64,000 nucleotides of DNA from contig JALGQZ010000015.1 of assembly GCA_023105745.1 (NCBI GenBank), positions 23,975,499-24,039,498 on the forward strand, written 5' to 3'. The notes under the pieces were generated by a model, which worked only from the letters and a program-made list of their open reading frames with translations, made no database searches and was not told the DNA's origin. The number at the start of each line of letters is the position of its first letter. The first letter of the stretch is position 1. The position numbers and the translations under genes are program-made. Below are positions 20,995 through 32,442 of the stretch, in pieces. Origin of the DNA: Austropuccinia psidii (taxonomy: Eukaryota; Basidiomycota; Pucciniomycetes; Pucciniales; Sphaerophragmiaceae).

Positions 20995-23900
20995 GATTGA
21001 CAAGGAATTATTTACAAGTATAAAATGGTTACTAATGCAGTTTTCCATTACTCAAAACTCTACTTTCACTCTTATTCATTGAAAAGGGTAAGGAAAATTC
21101 AGTGTTCAGTCTAATATTCCAAGGGGCTTCATGCTTTCACTTGCACTACTAAATTTAACCCCTTGTATGGGTAGAAGTCTTTCTTTCCAATCTGGTATAA
21201 TTTCTTTCAAATAATATTTACCAAAACAGGTGCAGTCCGCTCCTGTGTCCAGGTTTACTTTTTGCTCTTGGTTTTCTACTATAAAAATACTTATACTTGA
21301 TTTTCCAGCTGTATATCCCACTCTTTTTTCAGGTTTGGTTCTATGAATTTTGGCATCTTGTATATTTGTAAGGCTGGTATCAGATGTTTGAGCTTGTGGT
21401 AAGTTTGAATTTACATCTAGTAATTCATAAATTAAGTCAATATTATTAATTTGTTCATTAATTATATTAATTTCATCACTTTCATAAGTGTCTGACTCTT
21501 CAGTGTCTTTTTAAGAATCAGATTCATCTTCCTTATCATTTTGGTCTTCTGTTTCCACAATTTCATTTATTTTTCCTTTTTGAGGCAATTATTTGCAAAG
21601 TGTCCAACACAACCTCATTTATGGGATTTTCATTGAACATTGGTATTGAATGTATTGGGTTTGCAAGTTTTTCTTGAGTTTTCTTTCTTAATAAATGGTT
21701 TATTTTTTACTTTTAATATCCAATTTTTGTTCTTGTCACTATATCTTCCAGTGCATTGATATACTACTCTGTGGAACAGTGATCTATGCACCTGCTTCTC
21801 AGGGCATGTTCCAGCTCTCCTCCACATCTTCTGATTATCTTCATGTATACCATTTTTTGTTACATTTCTGGATACAGCGCATTTAATCTTTCAACTTTTT
21901 TTGAGAACTAAATCAAACGTTTATCTTTGTCTGGGTCAAAGAAGCAATTTTCAAATGCATTTTCTACTTTCTACCTCCAGGAATCATTTTCCCACCTAGT
22001 GATTATTCCATTTTTCCACCAAGACTGTGTATTTTTTCCATTTGTTTTTTTATGAAATAGTGCCATCTTTTTCCAGAATTTTAAAAGAATTAATTTGATC
22101 TTGAAGTGATCAATTCATCTGGTATGGCATAATTCTCGTGAAACATTTCAATTGTCTTAATAAATGACATATGGTCATAGTCACTTTCACCTGTGAATGT
22201 TGGCCATTCCCTAAGCTGAGGTGCTTCTTTCATTGAGACTTTATTGTTGTTTTTATGGCTTAAGTCTGATATTAAGGTATTTTTTCTTTCCTCTTTTTTA
22301 TTAACAGTACTTGTTGTGTGGGAAATTTGGGTTGATAACTTTGGCATATTTAAGTTATCTCCATTTATTTTATCCATTTTCTCAGTTATAAGTCTTATTT
22401 CACTTTGAATTTCATCTTCAAGATTGTTTCTTTCTTCATGACTTTTTTCTACATGGTTTAGAAGTAATTTTTGGTGGTATGAAGTCTTTTCTTCAAGTCT
22501 TTCAACAGAAATAGTTAATTTATTTGCTTTTTTTCCGGTTGTCAATACTCTGGTAATAATTGATTGTCAAATTTCTTTCTTTGATATCTCTTATGTATTT
22601 ATAGAATTCTTGTTTTCCTTTTATTAAAACCTTCATATTGTCAGTTAATATCTTTGGTTTATTATTTTCAACCAAAAATTTGATGATGTGTATTTCTTTT
22701 TTATTTTATACAACAATTTGTGTTAGAGACAATAAGCTACTATTTTTTCCTTTTAAAGATAATGAACTATTTTTGATTTGTTTTAGAGGTAATATACTTT
22801 TTTTAAATTCTTGTAAAGTACTTACAAAATCAGGAGACAAAGCTATTTCCTTGGGAAATGGGATTGTCTCATTCTTTCTTACTCTTTGTCCTTGAATTCA
22901 ATCAAGGTTCTGGCCATGTTGAAGAGATTTTTCATGGCATCCTTTTGGATTCTTGGTATCCTGTAACTTGTGGAATATGGTTTCCTCCAGTTCTTTTTCT
23001 TGTTCTTCTTCCCTTCTTGGGAAGGTTGGCTTGCTTGCGGCTTCCTTTTAGAAGCTAGTGGGGCTTCTTCCTTGCTTGCCTCCCTCTTTTTGTCATGCCA
23101 ATCCTTTATCTTTTTGATTTCAGGTTTGTATGATAGTGGATTCCATTTGGTGGGTTATTTCACTATTTTCTCCCCTTTGAGGAACTTTTTTAGAATTTGT
23201 CAGGAGTTCAGCACTCCTTGGTGGATTTGTGGAAACATTTTGCAATCTTTGTCCTCTTATACCATGTAATACTGCTTGTAATGGCTCATATATATGTCTT
23301 TTTAATCCCTCTGAGTTTTATTTGTCTCTGTTTGAATTACTCATACCAAGTTCCAATTCTGGTTCAGAGATTATAGGCATTTCTGGGACTTTCCTTTATG
23401 GTATCGCACTTCCTTGTGTGGATTTTCTTCCACTGGTTATTTTGCCCTTTCTTTTCCCTTTTTTTGGATCATTTCTACTCCTGATTCTACCTCCATCTGA
23501 TTAGATGGAGTATTGGGATCCTCTTCTAGTAGTCAAATTAAAAAATAAGACATAAAAAGATTTCAGAAAAACAAAAAGTCTTTTTATGGAAATTTAAGGG
23601 AGGTACCCACCTTCAGATTCCTGAACAGTGGGTTCTGGAAGAACCAATTTATTACCCTTATTTTCTTATTGACAACAGGTGTTGGAGACTATGGAAAATT
23701 TCCTTCCACCAATCTTGTAACAGTGGTCTGATTATCCTATGCTGGGCTTTCTGAAAACACTAAAAAATACAAATAAATATAAGTCTTTTTATAAGAAGTG
23801 TAATTTTTAAGAAGATATGTAAATTTAAACATGAAAATTGCTTTTGTATTCTTTTAAAGAAGAAAAATGGATAAAAGAAATGAATAAAAATGAATTAAAA

Positions 23901-24153
23901 TGATTTCTTATGATTTTTTTTATATTTTTATTTTTGAAGAATAGAATAAAAGTCAATATCATTCTTTTCAAAATTCAATTATAATATAAATTTATTTCTA
24001 ATTTAGGAAAATCTTTTTTACTCACTAGAGTCACTCAAAGAAAGTTCTTTAAAGTCTAATGATGTGAAAAACCCCATGTAACACAGTAAAATTTCTTTCC
24101 AAATGCCACAATAGCTTTTGAAATAAATAAATAAATAAAAGATTATTGTATAC
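20995..24153 (-). pseudogene. E3-prime: decayed family-C element, leader to gag-protease
   Basis: On the minus strand this aligns with E3's leader, ORF1, gag and protease. Recognisable parts are the coiled-coil/capsid start (frame 22545-22090: [24 protein letters not shown]) and the protease (frame 21321-21106: NLDTGADCTCFG, with the DTGA active site). Many stops and frameshifts are present. The leader intron matches E3's: GTGGG donor and CTACTAG acceptor at 23526-23610, 85 nt as in E3. Homology ends at 20995 where LTR-B3 was inserted, and at 24153 where E3 was inserted; the leader resumes at 34468. The rest of pol is expected left of the window. Confidence 0.82.
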
Positions 24154-26179
24154 TGTGAGCCTTTGAGATATGACCACATACCCAATAAGGTCACAAAGAA
24201 GACTCAGAATAATTATAACTTTAATATAATTATATTAAAATTACTTAGAATAAATATACATTAAGAATAATTACTTAAATATCCAAAAAAATACCTTAAA
24301 TTGGTATAAAAATTGGTTTAACTTAAAAACCAATGAATCAACATGTAAAATAAATTATACCATTGGATTCCCCATGGAAAAATACACATATACCACTTTT
24401 ATGGCATATCTGTAAAGTCAATATTTAAGGAATTATAAGGTATAATACCTTATAAAAACCATAAAAACTTATTTATCTCAAGGACTAATGAAACAACATG
24501 TGAAATAAATTGTACCAGTGGATTCCCCATGAAAATCCACACATAAAACAATTAATAAGGTAATTTCCAATGTTAATACTTAAGGAATTATCCTGAATAT
24601 ATGCACTTTTTTGGTCAACGCATATATTCAAGGATCATAGCTAATATCTTCTAAACTATACATGATAGAATGATGAACCAAAAATGAAGTTACCACGTAA
24701 TTACTGTAAGAACACAGATATGAACTTTATTTTACTAATTATAAACAAGGTTAAAACCTATGATGAATTATTGATAAAAATCAACAGAGCTGTTGACCAC
24801 TTTGTTGTGAAAGTGTTCCAAACTTAAAAAAAATTATACAGTTGGATTCTCCTAGTTCATTCGTGAAGAATGATGTAATTTTTATTATTAAATTCAGGGT
24901 ATAACCCCCTGAAATCAAGGTTTGAAGTTTAAAATATTGAATTTCGACAGAAAAGATGAGTTACCAGAAAAATCATCAAAAATAGAGTTTTGATGATGTA
25001 ATGAAAAGCTCTTGGCAGAATAATACGGTTATGCCAGGCTATCAGAATTCACTCTCTGAATTTCTGTAGCGTGTAAATCTTAAAAGTTATTGAGGATCAA
25101 AGTTTGAGCTTAATTTGAGCAGTTATGATCACATACTGTAACCTTAATTTAAGTTTAACAGTCTTAAGAGTGATAAAATTGGTTAATACTATTAGTTTAT
25201 GATTAAAACTAATAAAATCCACGAAATTTGGGGTTCTGCCAAGCCTCTGATGTCATCAAACTTAGAGTTATAGTGATAACTCTAAATAATGGTGTAATAA
25301 TGATGTAATATGGTTTGATCATGATGTAATCACCCTCAAACCTTAAAATATTGATCAATTCCAGTGGATATGATCAGTACACGTCTACTAGAAGCCTGCT
25401 GGACTCTAGGAGGGAGGTATTTACTATAAATAGAGCTCTTTTTACTCTATTTTCCCCTCAGATGCATCAAAAACATTAAATCAATTAAATCAAAGGTAAT
25501 TTCTTTATTCTTTATATATAAAAGCATTATATTATTAAAGACCAAAGACCTCCTTGCTATAATCATCTATTTTGACGTGATTAAATCATTTATTTAATTG
25601 TTTTTGTTAAAAATCTCTATAAAACTCATTTCCACGTAAAAATCCAGAATAATTTGTAATTTTCTTTATTTTTATTGTAAATACAATTTGAAAAGGTTTT
25701 ATTTATATTTTTTGGCGTAAAATACTTCAAAATTATTATATTAAGTGTTAAAAGTAGGTTATTTTCTCTTATTATAATAATTTCTCTATTATTACTCTCT
25801 TAATAATTCTTTAATTAATATAAATAGTATTTATATTAATTCATAACTTTAATATTAGTAATATTATTGTTATTAATTGTTTTTTATTAATAAAAAACAA
25901 TTTTTTACGCCTTCATTATTTGTTGGTAACAATAATAAAGAGCTGTTTAAATATATTAATTATCTTATATTAATATATTTATTTATTATATTATATTTTT
26001 ATAATATAAATTATATTATTATATTTATTTAATAATATAATTAATTTACGCCATAATAATAATAATTATTTATTATTATTATATTTTTAATCTTATTTAT
26101 TCAATTCATAAGGACATTCAGAGTACAATAAGTAATAAATTAGTAATTTTTACTTATTGTTTCATAGTCAAACCTTACT
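24154..26179 (+). repeat. LTR-C1, 5' LTR of E3
   Basis: Begins TGTGAGCCTTTGAG and ends GTCAAACCTTAC. The second half (25550-26150) is extremely AT-rich with scattered ACG-containing motifs and a perfect 26-bp palindrome at 25876-25901. Confidence 0.92.
25435..25443 (+). promoter_or_regulatory. TATA box of LTR-C
   Basis: TATAAATAG lies after a GC-richer stretch (CTGCTGGACTCTAGGAGGG) and about 30-40 bp before CCCCTCAG; the same arrangement is kept in LTR-C2 and in the solo LTR. Likely RNA start is near 25465-25475. About 20 bp further, AAAGGTAATT is a possible splice donor. Confidence 0.6.
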
Positions 26180-26683
26180 ATTCATTTCTTTATTCATTTC
26201 AAATTTTTAAAGATATAAAAGCAATTTCTACGTGGAAAATTGCCATATCTTACCAAAAATAACACTTCTTATAAAAAGACTTATATTTATTTGTCTTTTT
26301 TAGTGTTTGAAGATAACCCAAAAGAAGACAACCAAACTACTGTTGAAAGGTTGGTGGAAGAAACTTGTCAAAGTTCTCCAACACCAGTTATCACCAAAAG
26401 AAAGAAAGCTAAGAAATTAGACTTTCCAGGACCCACCATTCAAGACTCTGAAGGTGAGCACCTCTTTTTAAATTGCCATAAAAGAATTTTATTCTAAAAT
26501 ACTTTTATTTTTTCTTATTCTTTAATTATTACTACCAGAAGAGGTTCCCAATACTCCATCCAATCAGATGGAGCTGGACTCAGAAGTAGAATTTATCCCT
26601 CAAAAGGGAAAAGAAAGGGCAATATCCCCAGTGGAACAGAATCCACACAAGGAAGTGCCTTATCCCAAAGGCAAGTCCCAGAA
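26180..26683 (+). other. E3 leader with spliced upstream exons
   Basis: Contains an acceptor TGTCTTTTTTAG (ending 26303), an exon 26304-26453 reading FEDNPKEDNQTTVERLVEE, an 85-nt intron 26454-26538 (GTGAGC...ACTACCAG) and a second exon continuing EEVPNTPSNQMELDSEVEF to a stop overlapping the ATG at 26684. The same exon-intron layout is found in E3-prime and E6. The expected TGGGGGCCTGGCC primer site is absent: LTR end CCTTAC joins straight to TATTCATTTC. Confidence 0.65.
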
Positions 26684-27439
26684 ATGCCGATGACATCTGA
26701 GCCTGAATTGGAACTAAGTATGAGTAAGTCAAACAGGTACAAATCACATTCAGAGGGCTCAAATAGACATCTACATGAGCCAGTACAAGCAGTATTACAC
26801 AGTATACAAGGACAAAGACTGGGAAATGCTGCCTCAAATACACCAAGGAGTGATGAACTCCTAGCACATCCTGAAAAAGTTCCTCAAAGAGGAGGAGATA
26901 GTGAAATACTCCAATGGATGGAATCCACTGTCATCCAAACCTCAAATCAAAAAAATCAAGGATTATCATGCCAAAAAGAGGGAGGCAACCAAGGAAGAAG
27001 CCCCAGTAGCTTCTACCAGCAAGCCTCAAGCCAACCCACTTCCCCAAGAAGGGAAGAAGAACAAGAAAAAGCATTGGAGGAAACCATATTCCCCAAGCTA
27101 CAGGATCCCAAGAATCCAAAAGGATGCCATGGACAATGTTTTCAACATGGCCAGAACCTTGATGGAATTCAAGGACAAGGAAGAGCAAAGAATGAGACAA
27201 CCTCATTTCCCAAAGAAATAACCTTGTCCAAAGATGTTTTAAATACTTTAACAGAAATTAAAAATAGTATATTACCTCTAAAAGAAATTAAAGATAGTTT
27301 ATTATCACTAAAAGAAATAAATAACAATTTATCTTCTTTAACAAAAATTGTTGTGCAAAACAAGAAAGAAATTGACAACATTAAGTTTATTGTTGAAAAT
27401 AATAAACCAAAAAATTTAATTGACAATACTCAAAATTAA
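26684..27439 (+). pseudogene. E3 gag N-terminal frame (251 codons, frame X)
   Basis: Opens at ATG 26684 (MPMTSEPELELSMS, start conserved in E3-prime). The first ~170 residues are Ser/Gln/Pro/Arg-rich and look disordered; the last ~80 (LTEIKNSILPLKEIKDSLLSLKEI) form a strong predicted coiled coil. In E3-prime the same frame runs without break into the capsid. In E3 one A is missing near 27436, giving ...NTQN and TAA, so the coiled coil is cut from the capsid frame that starts at 27457. It shares DNA with the frame 26724-27221. Confidence 0.6.
26724..27221 (+). pseudogene. E3 ORF1 frame Y, overlapping frame X
   Basis: This frame is open from 26724 to the stop at 27219-27221 apart from one TAG at 26862-26864. 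It reads MSQYKQYYTVYKDKDWEML, VKYSNGWNPLSSKPQIKK, a Lys/Arg-rich block (GKKNKKKHWRKPYSPSYRI) and DAMDNVFNMARTLMEFKDKE. It is more protein-like than the X frame and shares GWNP and layout with E1 ORF1; E6 keeps YRIPKIQQDVMKNVFQMART. I infer an RNA-binding Gag-like protein of unknown function. The TAG makes it non-functional in this copy. Confidence 0.55.
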
Positions 27440-27456
27440 TACAAGGACAACAAGAA

Positions 27457-30400
27457 TTGTATAAATACATAAAAGATATCAAAGACAAGACTTTGACAAT
27501 CAATTATGATGTGAGTATTGACAATCTTACAGAAAAATTAAATAAATTAAGTATTTCTGTAGAGAAATTTGAAGAGAAAACTTCATCACACCAAAAATTA
27601 CTTTTGGACCATGTGGAAAAAAGTGATGAAGCAAGAATGCATCTAAAAGATGATATTCAAAGTGAAATAAGGCTTATTACTGAAAAAATGGATAAAATGA
27701 ATGAGGCTAATTTAAATATGCCAAAGTTATCAACTCCATTTTCCCATATAACAAGCCCTGTTAAAGCAAAAGAGGAATTGACAAATCCTTTCATAACAGA
27801 CTTGAGTCACCAAGAAAATAACCAAGTCTTAATGAAGGAAGCACCTCAGCTGAAAGAATGGCCAACATTCACAGGAGAAGGTGAATATGACCACATGTCA
27901 TTTATTAAAACAATTGACATGTTACAAGAAGACTATGCCATACCAGATGAATTAATCACTGCAAGATTACATTCATTGTTTGAGAAATCTGCAAAAAGAT
28001 GGTATTATGGCATAAGACAAACAAATGGTAAAAATACCTGGTCTTGGTGGAAACAAGAAATAATCACCAAGTGGGCAAATGATGCCTGGAGGTATAAAAT
28101 AGAAAATGAATTTGAAAATTCTTTCTTTGACCCAGAGAAAGATAAACCTTTAACTTGGTTCTTAAAACAAGTTGAAAGGCTTAATGCACTGTACCCAGAA
28201 ATGTCACAGAAGATGGTGCATATGAAAATACTTAAAAAATGTGGAGGGGAACTAGAATATGCCCTAAGAAGCAGGTGTATAGAACCATGCTCCACAGAAG
28301 AGTATATAAATGCACTAGAAGATATAGTGACAAGAACAAAAATTGGCAGGACTTGGAAAAGATTGGATATTAAAAGCCCAAATAAACCATTTATCAAAAA
28401 AGATAAATCAAAAGAATCCTTTAGGCCCAATACATCCAACAATAATGAGCAAAGAAAATGCCATAAATGTGGAGGTATTGGACACTTAGCCAATAATTGC
28501 CTTAAAAAAGCAAAGATTAATGAAATTGTGGAAACAGAAAACCACAATGACAAAGAAGAAGAATCTGACTCTGAAAAAGAGACAGAAGAGTCAGAAAGCT
28601 CTGAAAGTGATGAAATCAATATAATTAATGCACAAATTAATAATATTGATATAATTTATGAAGTACTGGATGTTAATTCAAACTTGCCACAAGTTGGAAC
28701 ATCTGACACAAATCTGACAAACATACAAGATGCCAAAATGTATAGAACCAAACCTGCAAGAGGAATGGGATATACAGCTGGAAAGTCAAGTATAAGTATT
28801 GTTATGGTTGATAACCAAGAAGGAAAGATTAACTTGGATACAGGAGCATATTGCACTTGTGTTGGCAAAAGTTATTTAAAACCCATTGTCCCAGACTGGC
28901 AAGAAAAACTTATGCCAATACAAGGTGTCAAATTTAGTAGTGCAAGTGAGAGCATGAAGCCCCTTGGAATAATTGATTTAACACTAATTTTTCCTCATCC
29001 CTCACAATGTGTCAGAATCAAAGTAGAGTTTGTAGTAATGGACAACTGTACTAGTAATCATTTCATACTTGGGAATGACTACTTATCAATCTATGGTATA
29101 GATATCTCCAACCAAAAGGATAGATATTTTACCATAGGAGATAACAAAAGACAAAAGTTTGGATTCTTAAATAACAAAAAACAAATCACAGTTATTAAGA
29201 ATGAAGAAAAAATTCCAGAAAAGGAACTTTTTATATCTGAACAACTCAAAGAGGCAGAATTCAATCAAGAATTAACAGAAAAAATGAAAGAAAAATTGAT
29301 TGACCTCTTATTTAAGTATAAAAATGCCTTTGCAACTGACAAAGAGCCACTAGGTGCCATAATTGGACATGAAGTGGATATAATTCTTAATGTAGAAAAA
29401 CCTTACCCACCTTTATTAAGAAGACCTGCTTATCCAGCCAGTCCAAGAGCTAGAGAAGCCTTAGAGGTTCACATTAAAGAATTAATGGACCTTGGAGTAT
29501 TAAGAAAAGTTGGACATAATGAACAAGTAGAAGTTACTACACCTGTCATTATAACTTGGCATAATGGAAAATCAAGGATGGTAGGAGACTTCAGAGCCCT
29601 GAATACCTATACCATTCCAGACAGATATCCAATACCCAGAATCCATGAGACATTGACCCAATTGTCACAAGCTAAGTTCATCACAGCTATGGATGCTCTT
29701 AAGGGTTTTCATCAAAATGTCTTAACAGACAATGCCAAGAAACTACTAAGAATAATAGTCCATTGTGGAATTTTTGAATACTTAAGAATGCCATTTGGGA
29801 TAAAAAATGCACCTTCCCATTATCAAAGAATGATGAATACCATATTTCCTGAAGAATTATCAGAAGGATGGTTAATTATCTACATTGATGATATCATGGT
29901 TTGCTCAGAAACTTGGGAAAATCACCTTACAAGACTAGAAAGGGTACTACAGAAAATAGTCCAAGTAAATATGAAGATTTCATTGACAAAGTGTCATTTT
30001 GCATATAGTGAATTAAAAGCCCTAGGACATGTAGTATCTGGCCTTAGTCTAGGCATAGACAAAAATAAAGTAGCAGCAGTACTACTTAAACCAATGCCTC
30101 AAACTAAAAAAGAAATGCAATCATTTCTAGGATTTGCTGGTTACTATAGACAGCATATAAAGGACTTTGCAAAGATTGCTAAATCCTTGTATAAGCTATG
30201 TGACCAACAAACAGTCTATGAGATGACGGAAGAAAGAGTCAAGGCATATGAAGAATTGAAAAATTCCTTAACAAATGCCCCATTTCTTCTAATTCCAGAT
30301 TGGAAACTACCTTTCAAACTATACATTGATGCTTGTGGAGAAGGACTAGGTGCTGCACTTCACCAAACACAAATTATCAATGATAAACCAGGGGAAGGAC

Positions 30401-32325
30401 CAATTTGTTTCATTTCAAGGCAGATAAAGCCAACAGAAGGAAGGTATGGAGCAAGCCAAATGGAATGCTTATGCCTAGTATGGGCTTTAGAAAAACTGCA
30501 TTATTATTTGGATGGCACAGTATTTGATGTAATCACAGACTGTAATGCTGTGAAATCACTATTAAATATGAAGACTCCAAATAGACATATGCTGAGATGG
30601 CAAATTGCTATCCAAGAATACAGAGGAAATATGACTATTGTTCATAAATCTGGAAATATTCATAAAAATGCAGATGGTCTTAGCAGATGGGCTCTAGCAA
30701 ATACCCCTGACAATCCAGCATGGGTACCACAAGAAGAGCACCATATAGAAGGAATATGTGTTACAGACATTGGCACAGAATTCTTTAACCAAGTTAAAGA
30801 AAGCTATAAGACAGACAAAAACTGCCATATCTTAAGCCAACTTCTAATGAAAGACTGCAAAGATCCATCACTTTCATCAAAACTAGATGAAATATGGAAA
30901 AAGGCATATGATGAAGGAAGATTTCACCTCCTTGATGGAATCCTTTACCATAGAACAAAACACACATGTGTTATGGCCTTAACAGACAGAACACTAATAA
31001 ACACTATTTTACATGAGTGTCATGATAGTGTTGCATCTGGACATCTCTCAGAAGATAGGACACTAGAGAGGGTGAAAACCTGCTCTTGGTGGCCAAATTG
31101 GAAGAAAGATGTTTCAGAGTACTGCCAAACCTGTGACAGATGTCAAAAAGCCAACAGAGCCACAGGAAAGAAATTTGGAATGATGATCCAAATCCAAGAA
31201 CCAAAATCCCCATGGGAAATAGTTCATATGGATTGGGTAACAGCCTTACCTCCAGGAGGAGACAGGAGTTATAATGCATGCCTAGTATTAGTTGACAGGT
31301 ACAGTAAAACTCCCATGTTCTTACCATGTCATAAAGATGACACAGCTATGGATACAGCCATAATGATATGGAATAAAGTCATTAGCCACACAGGCTTATT
31401 CCAAAATATTATAAGTGACAGAGACCCAAAGTTCACTTCAGCATTATGGACAAATCTCCATAACTTGTTTGGGACAAAGTTATCATTCTCAACAGCTTAT
31501 CATCCTCAAACTGATGGTCTAGCAGAAAGAATGATACAGACCCTAGAGGATATGATCAGAAGATTCTGTGCTTATGGGCTAGAATTCAAAGATTCTGATG
31601 GTTTTACCCATGATTGGTGTACACTAATACCAGCACTTGAACTGGCATATAAGACATCAATCCATTCTTCTACTGGCAAAACACCAGCAATGCTAGAGAA
31701 AGGTTGGAATCCAAGACTTCCCTATGATACCCTCAAAAAGGACTTAGTGGATATACATCCAACAGCAAGCAGTTTCAAGATAATGCTTGACAAAGCAAGA
31801 CACCATGCAAACAGATGCATGCAAGATTCTTTTAAATATGCAAAAGAAAGATGGGATAAAAGTCATAAGCCACCTGATTTCAAAATAGGGGACTTGGTTT
31901 TAGTATCAACCCTTAATTTCAATAACATAAAAGGCCCAAAGAAATTGAAAGATTCCTTTGCAGGACCATTTATGATAAAAGCACTCCATGGACCCAATGC
32001 TGTGCAATTAGAACTCACAGGTGAACTAATGAACAAGCTCCCAACTTTCCCTGTGAGTCTAATAAAGCCTTACAGTTCAAGTGACAAGGAGTTATTTCCA
32101 CTAAGAAATAAACCTCCACTTGAAATTCCACCCTTGGAAGAAGGAGAAGAAAAGAAAATAGTAAAAGTCCTTAAAGAAAGAAGGACAAGAAACAAAAAAG
32201 AAAGGGAATACCTTGTAAGGTATAGAAATTCAACTCAAGAAGATGAATGGCTACTTGAAAAAGATATAACAAATGCTGATAAACTACTAAGAAGGTTCAG
32301 ACATGAAAGAAAGCCTGAAAAATAA
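27457..32325 (+). CDS. E3 Gag-Pol: capsid, CCHC, protease, RT, RNase H, integrase, chromodomain-like (1622 aa)
   Basis: Domains in order: coiled coil 20-80; capsid ~130-320 ([17 protein letters not shown]); CCHC knuckle 335-348; protease with D461-T-G-A; RT with Y809-I-D-D; RNase H with D958, then [10 protein letters not shown] and NADGLSRW; integrase zinc domain (H1186 to the CxxC around 1223-1229); core triad D1259, D1321, E1357, with exactly 35 residues between the last two; and a chromodomain-like end from ~1566 ([15 protein letters not shown]). All catalytic residues are present and there is no stop. The start given is the first ATG; E3-prime suggests the native protein starts further upstream in frame X. 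Likely transcribed from LTR-C1. Confidence 0.92.
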   Translation: MYKYIKDIKDKTLTINYDVSIDNLTEKLNKLSISVEKFEEKTSSHQKLLLDHVEKSDEARMHLKDDIQSEIRLITEKMDKMNEANLNMPKLSTPFSHITSPVKAKEELTNPFITDLSHQENNQVLMKEAPQLKEWPTFTGEGEYDHMSFIKTIDMLQEDYAIPDELITARLHSLFEKSAKRWYYGIRQTNGKNTWSWWKQEIITKWANDAWRYKIENEFENSFFDPEKDKPLTWFLKQVERLNALYPEMSQKMVHMKILKKCGGELEYALRSRCIEPCSTEEYINALEDIVTRTKIGRTWKRLDIKSPNKPFIKKDKSKESFRPNTSNNNEQRKCHKCGGIGHLANNCLKKAKINEIVETENHNDKEEESDSEKETEESESSESDEINIINAQINNIDIIYEVLDVNSNLPQVGTSDTNLTNIQDAKMYRTKPARGMGYTAGKSSISIVMVDNQEGKINLDTGAYCTCVGKSYLKPIVPDWQEKLMPIQGVKFSSASESMKPLGIIDLTLIFPHPSQCVRIKVEFVVMDNCTSNHFILGNDYLSIYGIDISNQKDRYFTIGDNKRQKFGFLNNKKQITVIKNEEKIPEKELFISEQLKEAEFNQELTEKMKEKLIDLLFKYKNAFATDKEPLGAIIGHEVDIILNVEKPYPPLLRRPAYPASPRAREALEVHIKELMDLGVLRKVGHNEQVEVTTPVIITWHNGKSRMVGDFRALNTYTIPDRYPIPRIHETLTQLSQAKFITAMDALKGFHQNVLTDNAKKLLRIIVHCGIFEYLRMPFGIKNAPSHYQRMMNTIFPEELSEGWLIIYIDDIMVCSETWENHLTRLERVLQKIVQVNMKISLTKCHFAYSELKALGHVVSGLSLGIDKNKVAAVLLKPMPQTKKEMQSFLGFAGYYRQHIKDFAKIAKSLYKLCDQQTVYEMTEERVKAYEELKNSLTNAPFLLIPDWKLPFKLYIDACGEGLGAALHQTQIINDKPGEGPICFISRQIKPTEGRYGASQMECLCLVWALEKLHYYLDGTVFDVITDCNAVKSLLNMKTPNRHMLRWQIAIQEYRGNMTIVHKSGNIHKNADGLSRWALANTPDNPAWVPQEEHHIEGICVTDIGTEFFNQVKESYKTDKNCHILSQLLMKDCKDPSLSSKLDEIWKKAYDEGRFHLLDGILYHRTKHTCVMALTDRTLINTILHECHDSVASGHLSEDRTLERVKTCSWWPNWKKDVSEYCQTCDRCQKANRATGKKFGMMIQIQEPKSPWEIVHMDWVTALPPGGDRSYNACLVLVDRYSKTPMFLPCHKDDTAMDTAIMIWNKVISHTGLFQNIISDRDPKFTSALWTNLHNLFGTKLSFSTAYHPQTDGLAERMIQTLEDMIRRFCAYGLEFKDSDGFTHDWCTLIPALELAYKTSIHSSTGKTPAMLEKGWNPRLPYDTLKKDLVDIHPTASSFKIMLDKARHHANRCMQDSFKYAKERWDKSHKPPDFKIGDLVLVSTLNFNNIKGPKKLKDSFAGPFMIKALHGPNAVQLELTGELMNKLPTFPVSLIKPYSSSDKELFPLRNKPPLEIPPLEEGEEKKIVKVLKERRTRNKKEREYLVRYRNSTQEDEWLLEKDITNADKLLRRFRHERKPEK

Positions 32326-32426
32326 AAAGTTAAGCATTATTGAGCTTCAAGACTAACAAAGTCTAATGAAGAGGTAGGACAGTGGATGATACCCTAATCA
32401 CACATATCAGATTGTGGTACAATCTT

Positions 32427-32442
32427 TTTTGGTGGTAGGGAA
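32427..32442 (+). other. Polypurine tract of E3
   Basis: GGTGGTAGGGAA directly precedes the LTR start TGTGAGCC at 32443. Confidence 0.75.

Noticed and set aside
22638..23504. Plus-strand hydrophobic open frames
   Set aside because: They are antisense shadows of the E3-prime gag coding strand, which is Lys/Glu/Gln-rich on minus.
28005..28868. Minus-strand frames opposite E3 capsid and protease
   Set aside because: Antisense to a conserved 1622-codon frame with all catalytic motifs; no independent support.
27457..32325. E3 polyprotein as an endogenous virus
   Set aside because: Gag-PR-RT-RH-IN order, LTRs, TSD and absence of an envelope gene fit a Ty3/gypsy retrotransposon, not a host-infecting virus.
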